Of a DNA stretch of 64,000 nt, positions 22,529 through 33,285 are shown one piece after another. Position 1 is the stretch's first letter, and the number at the start of each line of letters is the position of its first letter. The position numbers and the translations under genes were made by a program. Under the pieces are notes generated by a model. The model was not told the origin of the DNA. It did not search any database and saw only the letters and a list, made by a program, of their open reading frames with translations. The stretch is from contig NZ_PJRS01000018.1 in NCBI RefSeq assembly GCF_002858925.1, forward strand, positions 213,162 to 277,161. Direction: 5' to 3'. Source of the DNA: Caulobacter zeae (GTDB taxonomy: Bacteria; Pseudomonadota; Alphaproteobacteria; Caulobacterales; Caulobacteraceae).

Positions 22529-24073
22529 TCAGGCCGCGGCCTCGGCCATGCGCTGGATGGCGACATAGTCGGTCTTGCCGCTGCCCAGCACAGGCACCTG
22601 GGTGACCTTGAGGATCTTGCGCGGCACGGCCAGTTCCGGCGCGCCGATCGACTGGGCGTGGGCCACCAGCGGCGCGGCGTCGGCGGTCTGGCAATCGGTG
22701 ACCAGCACCAGACGCTCGCCCTTTTTCTTGTCGGGCATCGAGATCACGGCGTGGCGGGCGGTCGGCCACACGGCCACGGCCAGGTCTTCCGCGGCGGTCA
22801 GCGACACCATCTCGCCGCCGATCTTGGCGAAGCGCTTCACCCGGCCCTTGATGGTGATCCACTGGTCGTCGGTCATGGTGACCACGTCGCCGGTGTCGTG
22901 CCAGCCGTCTTCCGGAGCGTCGACGCCGCCGTCCTCGCGCAGGTAGCCGGCCATGATGTTGGGGCCGCGCACGAAGAAGCGGCCGCCCTCGGCGATGCCC
23001 TCGACGGGCTCGATGCGGGTCTCCATGCCCGGCAGCAGGCCGCCCACGGTGCCGGGGCGATTGTCGGTCGGCTTGTTGACCGCGATCACCGGCGAGGCCT
23101 CGGTGGCGCCGTAGCCTTCCAGCACCGGCACGTCGCCGAAGCGCTCCTTGATCAGGGCGTGGGTCTCGTCACGCACCTTCTCGGCGCCGCAGACGATGAA
23201 CTGCAGGCCGCCCAGCTCGTCGGTTTCCGAGGCCCGGGCGTACTGGTTGACGAAGGTGTCGGTGGCCAGGAGCAGCGAGGCCTTGGCGTCCTTGATCAGC
23301 GGCGGGATCTGCTTGGTGTGCAGCGGCGAGGGATATTCGAACGCCTTCATGCCCTGCAGCAGCGGCAGGATCACCCCGCCGGTCAGGCCAAAGCAGTGGA
23401 ACACCGGCAGCGGGTTGAACATCACCCAGTTCGGATCCAGCGGAATGTGCGCGGCGATCTGGGCGGCGTTGGAAACCAGGTTGGCCTGGCTCAGCACCAC
23501 GCCGCGCGGCGCGCCGAAGCTGCCCGAGGTGAACAGCACCACGCCCTTGTCCGAAGGCTTGGCTGGGGCGCGGAACTGGCGCGGGAAGGCTCCGGCGGCG
23601 GCGGCGAACAGCTTGTCGGCCAGGCCGATCGTCTTTCGCACGTCCTCCAGGTAGACGACCTTGGCCAGGTCGTCGATCGCGTCGACCACGTCGTGCAGCT
23701 TGCCCAACTCGATGAACTTGTGGGCCGTCAGCACGTGCTTGACGTTGGCCAGCTTCACCGCGGCCTTGATGTTCCGCAGGCCCGCCGTGAAGTTCAGCAT
23801 GGTCGGCACGCGGCCGAAGGCGTGCAGGGCGAAGAACACCACGACCGCGCCGACGCCCGACGGCAGCAGCACGCCGACGTGCTCGCCCGGCTTGGTCATG
23901 GCCGCGACCTTGCGGCCCAGGGCGAAGCTGGCCCGGATCAGGTCGGTATAGCTGAGCGGGCTGCGGTCCTGGTCTTCCAGGATCGGCTTTTTCGCTCCGA
24001 ACTTGTCCTTGGCGTCGATAAGGGCGTCGAAGAGCGCCTTCTGGCCGTCTTCCGCTTTGTAAACAACCGGCAT
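22529..24073 (-). CDS. Acyl-ACP synthetase-like AMP-dependent ligase (Aas C-terminal-domain type)
   Basis: The 514-residue adenylate-forming enzyme activates a carboxylic acid, probably a fatty acid, for transfer to ACP or CoA. The P-loop of the family is VVLFTSGSFGAPRGVVLSQANL, and VLEGYGATEASPVIAVN, GWHDTGDVVTMTDDQWITIKGRVKRFAKIGGEMVS and the late catalytic Lys region GSGKTDYVAI are clear. It resembles the synthetase half of Aas and lacks the acyltransferase half. The ATG at 24073 has GGGAGG ten bases upstream; a GTG 18 bases earlier lies over that site and is less likely. Confidence 0.85.
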   Translation of the reverse strand: MPVVYKAEDGQKALFDALIDAKDKFGAKKPILEDQDRSPLSYTDLIRASFALGRKVAAMTKPGEHVGVLLPSGVGAVVVFFALHAFGRVPTMLNFTAGLRNIKAAVKLANVKHVLTAHKFIELGKLHDVVDAIDDLAKVVYLEDVRKTIGLADKLFAAAAGAFPRQFRAPAKPSDKGVVLFTSGSFGAPRGVVLSQANLVSNAAQIAAHIPLDPNWVMFNPLPVFHCFGLTGGVILPLLQGMKAFEYPSPLHTKQIPPLIKDAKASLLLATDTFVNQYARASETDELGGLQFIVCGAEKVRDETHALIKERFGDVPVLEGYGATEASPVIAVNKPTDNRPGTVGGLLPGMETRIEPVEGIAEGGRFFVRGPNIMAGYLREDGGVDAPEDGWHDTGDVVTMTDDQWITIKGRVKRFAKIGGEMVSLTAAEDLAVAVWPTARHAVISMPDKKKGERLVLVTDCQTADAAPLVAHAQSIGAPELAVPRKILKVTQVPVLGSGKTDYVAIQRMAEAAA

Positions 24074-24216
24074 GCCGGCGAAACCTCCCACAAAGACGGT
24101 GGTTCCGCCCTCGTTCGATTGAGACGGGACCCTAGCGGCCCAGGCGCGGTTTGCAAAGATCGGTCACGTTTCGTGAGCGAACCGCGTTCTGCAGATGGTG
24201 CGCCGCCCCTTATGGC

Positions 24217-25260
24217 TCAAGGCGTGGCGGGCTTTGGGCGGCCCGCGGACCGAATGGTCGCCAGCACAGCTTCCAGCCAAGGCGCCCGCACCGAATCCCG
24301 TTCCAGGTGCAGGGCGTGGCGTCCGCCCGGCAGGCGGGTTTGCCGGCAATCAGCCAGCCCCTTGCAGACGCTGTCCTGGGCGAAGGCCGGCGTGACCGTG
24401 TCGGCGTCGCCCGCGAGCAGGACGACCGGGGTCTTCACGCGGGAAAGGTCACGGGCCGTCACGTCCAGCACGTCGTAGAAGGCCGCGTACTGGCCAAGGC
24501 TCGGCGCGCCCATCCGCAAGTCGGGATTGGCGGTCTGCCAGGCGTGGTTGACTGCGCCGCGCGCGGGATCGCCGGTGAGGCCCAGGGCGCGATCGTCCGG
24601 GCCGTCGCGCCGCCAGTCGGCGGCGCCGGGCCAGGGCAGCGACGACAACCGAAGCCGCCGGGCCCACTGCGCGGTCTCGATCAGTTGGCCCTTGGGACAG
24701 GGCAGGGAGGACAGCTCGAAGACCGGGGCCGACAGCACCAGGGCGTCGGTCATCAGCCCCTCCTCGACGGCGCGCAGGGCGACCAGGCCGCCCTGGCCCT
24801 GGCCCAGCAAGGTCAGCGGCAAGCGGCCGTCGGGGCGGATCACCACCTTGACCATCGCCTTGGTCGCCGTGACGTCGGGCGCGTAGCTTGCGACATGGCC
24901 GCGATCGCGCCTGCCGGCCAGACGCTCGGAGCCGCCCTGGCCCTGGCGCTCCAGGATCCAGACGACCACGCCCTTGGCGTTGAGGTCGCGGGCCGTCTCG
25001 AACCAGGTTTCGGCGCTCTCGCCGTAGTCGGTCAGGATCAGCACCTGGCTGGTCGCCGCGCCGTGCGGGGCCGAGACGCCGTAGCGCTGCACCTTGTCGT
25101 CTGCAACCTGCACGTAGCCCCAGGCCCAGCCGGCGGGCGGCAGGAAACGGCGCTCGAGACCCGGCGGGGTGCGACTGTCGGCGAAAGGCGCGCGCGATCC
25201 TTGCTCGCCGCAGGCGAAAAGGGGCAGGGCGAGCAGCAGAACGAGAGCGAAGCGACGCAT
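24217..25260 (-). CDS. Lipoprotein with alpha/beta hydrolase fold (lysophospholipase-like), catalytic serine absent
   Basis: The 347-residue protein begins with a lipoprotein signal, MRRFALVLLLALPLFACGEQ, whose lipobox Cys is near residue 17. The rest follows the monoacylglycerol lipase/lysophospholipase (PldB) pattern. The acid (LLAGDADTVTP) and His (LPGGRHALHLERD) regions are kept. The nucleophile elbow, however, reads LLGQGQGG where GHSMGG is expected: Gly replaces the catalytic Ser (codon 24796-24798). It therefore may not be a hydrolase and could bind lipids or a partner. ATG 25260 was chosen over a GTG three codons upstream. Confidence 0.82.
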   Translation of the reverse strand: MRRFALVLLLALPLFACGEQGSRAPFADSRTPPGLERRFLPPAGWAWGYVQVADDKVQRYGVSAPHGAATSQVLILTDYGESAETWFETARDLNAKGVVVWILERQGQGGSERLAGRRDRGHVASYAPDVTATKAMVKVVIRPDGRLPLTLLGQGQGGLVALRAVEEGLMTDALVLSAPVFELSSLPCPKGQLIETAQWARRLRLSSLPWPGAADWRRDGPDDRALGLTGDPARGAVNHAWQTANPDLRMGAPSLGQYAAFYDVLDVTARDLSRVKTPVVLLAGDADTVTPAFAQDSVCKGLADCRQTRLPGGRHALHLERDSVRAPWLEAVLATIRSAGRPKPATP

Positions 25261-25343
25261 ATACGCCACTCATTTCGCGCCTTTGCGCCGCATGCAAGAT
25301 CGAGAGCTTGATCCGGAGGCCAAGAAGGCCGATCTAGGCCCAC

Positions 25344-26321
25344 ATGGTCACGTTGATCGACACGCTGAAGGCCCGCGGTCCCGAGGATCGCGCCGTTCGC
25401 CACCCTGAAAAGCAGAATCGCCCGGATACGCCGGTCCTGCGCAAACCCGAGTGGCTGCGCGTTCGCGCCCCGGGCTCGGGTCAATACAACGAGACCAAGG
25501 GCATCGTGCGCGAGCACAAGCTTACCACGGTCTGCGAAGAGGCGGCCTGCCCGAACATCGGCGAGTGCTGGAGCCAGAAGCACGCGACCATGATGATCAT
25601 GGGCGAGATCTGCACCCGCGCCTGCGCATTCTGCAACGTCACCACGGGTCTGCCGACTCAGCTTGATCCCGACGAGCCGCGCCGTGTGGCCGAGGCCGTC
25701 GCCAAGATGGGCCTGAACCACGTGGTCATCACCTCGGTGGACCGCGACGACCTGATTGACGGCGGGGCCCGCCACTTCGCCGAGGTGGTTACCGCCATCC
25801 GCGCGGCGGCGCCCAAGACCACCATCGAGATCCTGACACCCGACTTCCTGCGCAAGGACCGGGCCGAGAACGTGGTCATCGACGCCCGTCCGGACGTCTT
25901 CAACCACAACCTCGAGACCGTGCCGCGGCTCTATCTGAAGATCCGCCCCGGCGCCCGCTACTACAACTCACTGCGCCTGCTGGAGCGGGTTAAGGAGCGC
26001 GATCCTTCCCAGTTCACCAAGTCCGGCCTGATGGTCGGCCTTGGCGAGACCAAGGAAGAGGTCATGCAGGTCATGGACGACATGCGTTCGGCCGGCGTCG
26101 ACTTCATCACCATCGGCCAGTACCTGCAGCCGACCCGCAAGCACGCGGCCATCGACCGCTTCGTGACGCCGGAAGAGTTCAAGGCCTACGAGGCGATCGC
26201 CCGGGCCAAGGGCTTCCTGATGGTCTCGTCCAGCCCGCTGACCCGCTCGTCGCACCACGCCGGCGAGGACTTCGCCAAGCTGCAGGCGGCGCGCCGAGCG
26301 CTCGACGCCAAAGCCGGCTGA
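25344..26321 (+). CDS. lipA: Lipoyl synthase
   Basis: LipA is a radical-SAM enzyme that inserts two sulfur atoms into octanoyl groups on lipoyl domains. The 325-residue protein has the auxiliary cluster motif [12 protein letters not shown] (about residues 64-75) and the radical-SAM motif [10 protein letters not shown] (about 90-99). It also has the C-terminal RSSYHA-type segment (read here as [11 protein letters not shown]) that supplies the auxiliary-cluster Ser. Two lipoylated subunits are encoded in this window (pdhB and pdhC). The next gene starts four bases after the stop. Confidence 0.97.
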   Translation: MVTLIDTLKARGPEDRAVRHPEKQNRPDTPVLRKPEWLRVRAPGSGQYNETKGIVREHKLTTVCEEAACPNIGECWSQKHATMMIMGEICTRACAFCNVTTGLPTQLDPDEPRRVAEAVAKMGLNHVVITSVDRDDLIDGGARHFAEVVTAIRAAAPKTTIEILTPDFLRKDRAENVVIDARPDVFNHNLETVPRLYLKIRPGARYYNSLRLLERVKERDPSQFTKSGLMVGLGETKEEVMQVMDDMRSAGVDFITIGQYLQPTRKHAAIDRFVTPEEFKAYEAIARAKGFLMVSSSPLTRSSHHAGEDFAKLQAARRALDAKAG

Positions 26322-26325
26322 CCAC

Positions 26326-26778
26326 TTGCACCGCCACGTCGTCACCCGGGTGCTGCCCTACGCGCCCGAGCAACTCTTCACGCTCGTCGGCGACGTCGAG
26401 GCCTATCCGTCGTTCGTGCCGTGGATCACGGGCATGCGGACCTGGAACGCTCACGAGAGCGGCGAGGTCAGCAGCCTCGACGCCGAGGCCCAGGTCGGTT
26501 TCTCGTTCCTGCGCGAGAAGTTCGCCACGCGCGTCCGCCGGGACCGGTCCGACCTCAGCGTGACCGTCAGCCTGCTCTACGGGCCGTTCAAGCGGCTGTC
26601 GAACCAGTGGCGGTTCTCGGCTCACCCGGACGGCGCGACCATCGACTTCGTCATCGACTTCGCCTTCAAGGCAAAGCTGCTCGACGCCATGCTGGCGGCC
26701 AACATGGATCGTGCGGTCGACAAGCTGATCGCCTGCTTCGAGGCCCGCGCGGCGCAGCTTTACGGCGCCAAGGTCTAG
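26326..26778 (+). CDS. COQ10/RatA-type START-domain protein
   Basis: The 150-residue protein has the START/polyketide-cyclase fold of the COQ10/RatA group: YAPEQLFTLVGDVEAYPSFVPWI near the N-terminus, DRSDLSVTVSLLYGPFKRLSNQWRF in the middle and VDKLIACFEARAAQLYG at the C-terminus. Members bind ubiquinone and help respiration; a toxin role has been claimed for E. coli RatA. TTG 26326 is the only reasonable start and comes four bases after the lipA stop, a pairing common in alphaproteobacteria. Its stop interlocks with that of the converging FUSC gene. Confidence 0.88.
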   Translation: MHRHVVTRVLPYAPEQLFTLVGDVEAYPSFVPWITGMRTWNAHESGEVSSLDAEAQVGFSFLREKFATRVRRDRSDLSVTVSLLYGPFKRLSNQWRFSAHPDGATIDFVIDFAFKAKLLDAMLAANMDRAVDKLIACFEARAAQLYGAKV

Positions 26779-27890
26779 TCGCGCTTCGCCGCCGTTTCTT
26801 CGACCCGGTCGGCGAAGTCCCCAAGGTTGGCGAACAGGTTCTCGACCGCGAACACCAGGCCGAAGGTTCGCGCGGCGTCGTCGAAGGCGAGTTCTCGGGT
26901 CGCCCCGACGTCGCGCATGCCCTCGATGGCGTCCTGGAAGCTCTTGTGCCCTTGGGCGAAGGCCAGGCGGTCGGGCTTGGCCGCGCCTGAAAGACTCTGG
27001 GCGACCGCCCGCAGATAGGCCGATGAGGCAGCCAGCATCGCCGCGCTCGGCGGGGCCAGGGCGGGGGCGGGCAGGGGCTCGCGCAGCGCCCGGCCGATCA
27101 TCACGCAGTCGTTGCGCAGCCTCCACAGCGTGCGGGGCAGGGCGTCCGACACCGAGCGGTCCGACAGCTTGCTGGCCGTCTCGCGGTCGGCCTCCGTGAT
27201 CGCCGTCTGCAGCTTGGCCAGGGCCTTCAGGGTCTCGTCGTAATGCTCGCGCGGGTCCAGCGTGCTGGGCTTGGCCTCCAGCTTGGCGGCGTAGTGCGAC
27301 AAGAGGTCGGCCAGCAGGCCCGCCGCCTTCTGGCTGCTCTCCACCACCGACGCGTGGGCGCGGGCAGGGAAGATCAGCAGGGTGGCGGCCACGCCCACCA
27401 GGCTGCCGACGGTGATCTCGGCCACCCGCAGGAAGGCCGCCGTCAGCGGGTCCATGTGCGTGGTGGTGCCGATCAGCATGATCACCGCCGTCACCGGCGC
27501 CACCTTGAAGGCCGGGCGCACCGCCGCGAGGAAAGCGAGGGAAGCCGCGCAAGCCGCCAGGATCACGCCGCCCCATTCGGGGTGCCGCGTATGCAGCCAG
27601 GCCGCGCCGGCGCCGACGGCCGCGCCGACCACCGTGCCCATGAACCGCTCGATCGAGGCGGTGATGGTCGCGCCCAGGCTCGACTGCACGACGATCACCG
27701 CCGTGAACACCGCCCAATAGCCCTGCGGCAGCCGAAGCAGGGTCGCCAGGGCATAGGCCGCCACGACCGCCGCCGACACCCGCACCGCGTGCCGCAATTC
27801 GCTCTGCCGACGTGCGGCCGCCGCCAGGGCCGAGCGCGAAAAGCCCGCGCCGACGAACCGTCGCCAGTCGGAGGGCGCGCTGTCGGGCAT
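26775..27890 (-). CDS. FUSC family membrane protein
   Basis: The 371-residue protein has two short N-terminal groups of membrane segments (about residues 33-75 and 80-175) typical of the fusaric acid resistance/aromatic acid exporter-like family. The conserved LRLPQGYWAVFTAVIVVQSSLGATITASIERFMGTVVGAAVG-like stretch lies at about 52-93. The C-terminal half is soluble and rich in helices. Family members act in efflux or are of unknown role. Its ATG overlaps the upstream cinA-type stop by one base. Confidence 0.88.
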   Translation of the reverse strand: MPDSAPSDWRRFVGAGFSRSALAAAARRQSELRHAVRVSAAVVAAYALATLLRLPQGYWAVFTAVIVVQSSLGATITASIERFMGTVVGAAVGAGAAWLHTRHPEWGGVILAACAASLAFLAAVRPAFKVAPVTAVIMLIGTTTHMDPLTAAFLRVAEITVGSLVGVAATLLIFPARAHASVVESSQKAAGLLADLLSHYAAKLEAKPSTLDPREHYDETLKALAKLQTAITEADRETASKLSDRSVSDALPRTLWRLRNDCVMIGRALREPLPAPALAPPSAAMLAASSAYLRAVAQSLSGAAKPDRLAFAQGHKSFQDAIEGMRDVGATRELAFDDAARTFGLVFAVENLFANLGDFADRVEETAAKRD

Positions 27891-28384
27891 CAGGACGCCA
27901 CCGCCTCACGCAGCATCTCCAGCGCCGTCCGGATCGCCGCCAGTTGCACGCCCTCGCGCGGAAGGCCCTCGAAGTGTTCGTGCCGATGGACGACCGAGCG
28001 GGTCGCCCGGGCCACGGCGAAATGGACTGTGCCCACGGGCTTCATCGGCGTGCCGCCGCCCGGGCCGGCGATACCGGTGATCGCCACCGCCACGTGAGCG
28101 TTGCTGTTGGCGAGACCACCCTCGGCCATCATCCGCGCCACCGGTTCGGAGACGGCGCCGTTGTCGGCGATCAGGTCGCCCGGCACGCCGACCATCTCGC
28201 TCTTGGCGCGGTTGGTGTAGGTGACGAAACCCCGCTCGAAGACGTCCGACGCGCCGGAGATCGCGCAGATCGATCCGGCCACCAGCCCGCCGGTGCAGCT
28301 TTCGACCGCCGCCAGACGCAGCTTCTTCTCGCGCGCCTCGTCGATGAGCAGCCGGGCGAGGGTTTCGATCTCGATGGGAAACAT
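27890..28384 (-). CDS. pncC: CinA family nicotinamide-nucleotide amidohydrolase
   Basis: The 164-residue protein is the C-terminal CinA domain alone, which deamidates nicotinamide mononucleotide in NAD recycling. The motif LAAVESCTGGLVAGSICAISGASDVFERGFVTYTN carries the catalytic Ser and substrate residues, and AITGIAGPGGGTPMKPVGTV is the second family hallmark. It lacks the N-terminal molybdopterin-like domain of full CinA. It lies between ispDF and the FUSC gene on the same strand, with the stop of one gene on the start of the next. Confidence 0.92.
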   Translation of the reverse strand: MFPIEIETLARLLIDEAREKKLRLAAVESCTGGLVAGSICAISGASDVFERGFVTYTNRAKSEMVGVPGDLIADNGAVSEPVARMMAEGGLANSNAHVAVAITGIAGPGGGTPMKPVGTVHFAVARATRSVVHRHEHFEGLPREGVQLAAIRTALEMLREAVAS

Positions 28385-28408
28385 GCCGCGACTCCTTTTG
28401 CGCTGAGA

Positions 28409-29557
28409 CTAGAGCGGCGTCTCCACCGTCGCCACGGCCTGGGCGGCCAGGCCTTCGCCCCGGCCGGTGAAGCCCATTTTCTCGGTCGTCGTCGCCTTCA
28501 CGCTGACGCGGTCGAGCGGCAGGTCGAGGATCTCGGCCAGACGGGCGCGCATGGCCTCCCGGTGCGGCTTGATCTTGGGGCGCTCGCAGATCAGCGTCAC
28601 GTCGACATTGATCAGTCGGCCGCCGCGCCGGCGCACCAGGTCGACGGCGTGGATCAGGAACTTGTCGGAGGCCGCGCCCTTCCATTGCGGGTCGGTCGGC
28701 GGGAAGTGGTCGCCGATGTCGCCGTCGCCGATCGCGCCCAGCACCGCGTCGGTCAGGGCGTGCAGGCCGGCGTCGGCGTCCGAATGGCCGATGAGTGTCT
28801 CGTCGTGAGCGATCTCGACGCCGCATAGCCAGACCGATTCTCCCGGACCCCAGCGGTGGGCGTCGAAACCCTGGCCGATGCGGGTGATGCGGGCCGCGCC
28901 CGCCAGCCGTTCGGCCATGGCGAAGTCCTCCGGATAGGTCAGTTTGGTCAGCAGCGGATCGCCGGCCGCGATGGCGACCTTGCCGCCGTCGGCCTCGACC
29001 ACCTGGGCGTCGTCGGTCGGCTCGCTTTCACCGGTCCAGGCGGCGTAGGCGGCCAGCAGGCGGTCCCGGCGGAAGGCCTGCGGGGTCTGGGCGCGCCACA
29101 GGCCGTCGCGCGAGGTCGTGGTCGCGCCCGACTCGCCGGCGCGCTTGAGGGTGTCGGCCACCGGCAGGGCCGGGACGACGCCATCGGCGCCGTCCAGCGC
29201 GGCCAGCACGCCGTCGACCACGGCCTTGGTCAGGAAGGGGCGGGCGGCGTCGTGCACCAGTACGGGCTCGTCAGCGGGGCGGTGGGCGAGGGCGGCCAGG
29301 CCCGACTGCACCGACAGGGCGCGGGTGGCGCCGCCGGGCGCGAACCGCCAGCCTTCGAGGCCGGCCAAGGTTTCGCCCAGCATGTCCTGCATGCTCGGGT
29401 CGGTCACGATTGCGAGATCAGCTGCGCCGCTCGCCAGCAGGGCCTCGACCGACCAGCGCAGCACGGGTTTTCCGGCCAGATCTCGCCATTGCTTTGCCTG
29501 GCCGGGTCCGGCCCTGGTGCCGCTGCCGGCGGCGACGATGACGGCTGAGAAGGTCAT
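28409..29557 (-). CDS. ispDF: Bifunctional IspD/IspF of the MEP isoprenoid pathway
   Basis: The 382-residue fusion carries out two non-consecutive steps of the MEP pathway. The N-terminal IspD part (about residues 1-220) has the CTP-binding AVIVAAGSGTRAGPGQAKQW and VLVHDAARPF. The C-terminal IspF part (about 226-382) has RIGQGFDAHRW, the zinc-binding IGHSDADAGLHALTDAVLGA and SVKATTTEKMGFTGRGEG. Such fusions are usual in alphaproteobacteria; the intervening enzyme IspE is encoded elsewhere. Confidence 0.97.
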   Translation of the reverse strand: MTFSAVIVAAGSGTRAGPGQAKQWRDLAGKPVLRWSVEALLASGAADLAIVTDPSMQDMLGETLAGLEGWRFAPGGATRALSVQSGLAALAHRPADEPVLVHDAARPFLTKAVVDGVLAALDGADGVVPALPVADTLKRAGESGATTTSRDGLWRAQTPQAFRRDRLLAAYAAWTGESEPTDDAQVVEADGGKVAIAAGDPLLTKLTYPEDFAMAERLAGAARITRIGQGFDAHRWGPGESVWLCGVEIAHDETLIGHSDADAGLHALTDAVLGAIGDGDIGDHFPPTDPQWKGAASDKFLIHAVDLVRRRGGRLINVDVTLICERPKIKPHREAMRARLAEILDLPLDRVSVKATTTEKMGFTGRGEGLAAQAVATVETPL

Positions 29558-29657
29558 GGCCCGTGTCTAACGTTGTCGTCGGACATGTCCAGCCAACGGA
29601 GGGCTTTACTGCGCTGCACAATGTGCCTAAAAACACAGCGGTGGGGATGATCATAAA

Positions 29658-30665
29658 ATGAGCAAGCAGCTCGCAGTCGGCGCCGTCACGGTGCCCGGGC
29701 GGGTATGGATTGCGCCTATGACCGGCGTATCCGACCTCCCGTTCAGAGAAACGGCCACGCGCCTCGGCGCATCATACGTGGCCACCGAAATGGTCGCCTG
29801 CGCGGAATTCGCGAAGGGCCGGCCCGACGTCGTGCGCCGCGCGGCCGTCGGCGAAGGCCTGCCGCTGATGGTCGTACAGCTCGTCGGCCGCGATCCGGAG
29901 TTCATGGCCCACGGCGCCCGCCTGGCGGCTGAAGCCGGGGCCGAGATCATCGACCTGAACTTCGGCTGCCCGGCCAAGGAAGTCACCGCCGGCGCCGCCT
30001 CCGGCTCGGCCCTGATGCGTGAACCCGACCTGGCCGAGGCGCTTGTCGCGGCCGCCGTCGCGGCCGTCGACGTGCCGGTGACCGTCAAGATGCGCCTGGG
30101 CTGGGACGACGCCAGCCGCAACGCGCCCGAGATCGCCGCCCGCGCCGAGGCCGTCGGGGCCCGCGCCATCACCGTGCACGGCCGCACCCGCTGCCAGTTC
30201 TACAAGGGCGAGGCCGACTGGGCCGCCGTCGCGCCGGTCAAGCAGGCCGTGTCGGTGCCGGTGCTGGTCAACGGCGACATCACCGACGCTGACAGCGCTC
30301 GCCGCGCGCTTGAGCAGTCCGGCGCCGACGGCGTCATGATCGGTCGCGGCGTCTATGGCCGCCCCTGGATCGCCCAGGCCATCGAGGCGGCGCTCGACGG
30401 TCGCCAGTTCGTCGAGCCGCAGGCCGAGGAACGTCTGGCCATCGCGCTCACCCATTTCCGCCGCAGCCTTTCGTTCTACGGCGAGCGGCAGGGGCTGAAG
30501 ATGTTCCGCAAGCACCTGGCCTCGTACATCGAGGCCGCGCCCTGGCCCGAAACCGCCGAGGCCCGCCGGGCCGCGCGCGCCGCCCTTTGCCGGATCGAGG
30601 ATCCGGCCGCCCTGGAAATCGCCCTGGCCGACCTCTGGCTCGCCGGCGGGAGGATCGCTGCATGA
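29658..30665 (+). CDS. dusB: tRNA-dihydrouridine synthase (NifR3/DusB family)
   Basis: The 335-residue FMN enzyme reduces uridines in tRNA. It has [29 protein letters not shown], the catalytic-Cys motif [11 protein letters not shown] (about residues 97-107), [15 protein letters not shown] and [16 protein letters not shown]. The gene forms the head of the nifR3-ntrB-ntrC operon that is typical of alphaproteobacteria: its stop overlaps the ntrB ATG in an ATGA. Confidence 0.95.
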   Translation: MSKQLAVGAVTVPGRVWIAPMTGVSDLPFRETATRLGASYVATEMVACAEFAKGRPDVVRRAAVGEGLPLMVVQLVGRDPEFMAHGARLAAEAGAEIIDLNFGCPAKEVTAGAASGSALMREPDLAEALVAAAVAAVDVPVTVKMRLGWDDASRNAPEIAARAEAVGARAITVHGRTRCQFYKGEADWAAVAPVKQAVSVPVLVNGDITDADSARRALEQSGADGVMIGRGVYGRPWIAQAIEAALDGRQFVEPQAEERLAIALTHFRRSLSFYGERQGLKMFRKHLASYIEAAPWPETAEARRAARAALCRIEDPAALEIALADLWLAGGRIAA

Positions 30666-31777
30666 CCGACCGCGCCCGCGTCCTATCCGGCACAGCGCTG
30701 GACGCCCTGAAGGCCGCCGCCTTCGAGCTCAGTCCCGAGCCGGCCCTGGTGGTCGACCGCGATGGCGGCCTGGTGGCCGTCAACGAGGCCGCCGAGGCCC
30801 TTTTCGGTCACGGTCTGTCGCTGCTGGCCCGCGGCCGTTTCCGCGCCGCCCTGCCGCCCGGCTCGGTGCTGGTCTCGCTGATGGACCGCGCCGTGTTCGA
30901 GGGCGCTCTGGTTCGTGAGCACGGGGTCGAGGTCAACCTCTTCGGCCAGCCGCCGTTCGAGGCCGACGGCGCCGCCGTGCCGCTGGGCGACGGCTCGGTG
31001 CTGCTGACCCTGCACGTCAAGGGCGCGCTGGGCGTCGAGCGCAGCGCCGACCAGGCGGGCCTGCGCTCGGTCGTCGGGCTTGGCCGCATGCTGGCCCACG
31101 AGATCAAGAACCCGCTGGCCGGCATTCGCGGCGCGGCCCAGTTGCTGAAGACCGGCGCCAGCGCCGCCGACCAGCCGCTGGCCCAACTGATCGTGGACGA
31201 GACCGACCGCATCCGCCGCCTCGTCGACCGGATGGAGGCCTTCTCCGAACAGGCCCCGACCCCGCGCGAGGCGGTCAACATCCACCAGGTGCTGGACCGC
31301 GTGCGCGCCCTGGTCGCCAACGGCGTCGCCGACGGCCTGCGCCTGCGCGACCACTACGATCCCTCGCTGCCGCCGGTCTGGGGCGACGAGGACCAGCTGA
31401 TCCAGATCTTCCTGAACCTGGTGAAGAACGCCTCCGAGGCCGCCCACATGCGTGGCGACGGCCAGGGGGAGCTGACCATCCATACCGCCTGGCGTCCCGG
31501 CGTTCGGGTGCGTGGCGCCGACGGCAAGTCGGCCTCCAGCGCCCCGATCGAGATCCGGGTGCAGGACAACGGCCCCGGCGTTCCGCAAAGCCTGCGCGAG
31601 CACCTGTTCCAGCCCTTCGTGACCACCAAGGCCAACGGCACCGGCCTTGGCCTTGCGTTGGTCACCAAGCTCGTGACGGCCCATGGGGGCCTGATCGATT
31701 TCGAATCCGAGCCCGGCCGCACCGTGTTCCGCGTGTTGCTGCCTGTGGCGCCTGAGCCTTCCTTGGGAGACGCGTGA
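30662..31777 (+). CDS. ntrB: Nitrogen-sensing histidine kinase NtrB
   Basis: The 371-residue soluble kinase has a PAS-like N-terminal domain ([28 protein letters not shown]). Its DHp helix [23 protein letters not shown] holds the phosphorylated His near residue 145. The ATP-binding domain includes [19 protein letters not shown] and [13 protein letters not shown]. In this family it phosphorylates or dephosphorylates NtrC under PII control. The ATG at 30662 overlaps the dusB stop, and ntrC begins four bases after its own stop. Confidence 0.95.
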   Translation: MTDRARVLSGTALDALKAAAFELSPEPALVVDRDGGLVAVNEAAEALFGHGLSLLARGRFRAALPPGSVLVSLMDRAVFEGALVREHGVEVNLFGQPPFEADGAAVPLGDGSVLLTLHVKGALGVERSADQAGLRSVVGLGRMLAHEIKNPLAGIRGAAQLLKTGASAADQPLAQLIVDETDRIRRLVDRMEAFSEQAPTPREAVNIHQVLDRVRALVANGVADGLRLRDHYDPSLPPVWGDEDQLIQIFLNLVKNASEAAHMRGDGQGELTIHTAWRPGVRVRGADGKSASSAPIEIRVQDNGPGVPQSLREHLFQPFVTTKANGTGLGLALVTKLVTAHGGLIDFESEPGRTVFRVLLPVAPEPSLGDA

Positions 31778-31781
31778 GTAC

Positions 31782-33203
<1,422 letters not shown>

Positions 33204-33248
33204 GCGATTAGCGGATTCCAAGGCTGACGCTTTTTCAGCACATCGGTG

Positions 33249-33285
33249 TTGAGTTTAGGGCACACCCCGCCCTAAACTCGCATCG
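33249..33285 (+). promoter_or_regulatory. Possible leaderless ntrY promoter overlapped by a perfect palindrome
   Basis: TTGAGT (33249) and TAAACT (33273) lie 18 bases apart, and the last is seven bases before the ntrY ATG, the distance expected if transcription starts at the ATG itself. The arms GAGTTTAGGGC and GCCCTAAACTC (33251-33261 and 33269-33279) form a perfect 11-bp inverted repeat across the same bases. There is no ribosome site between the repeat and the ATG. An operator overlapping a promoter is the favoured reading. Confidence 0.5.
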
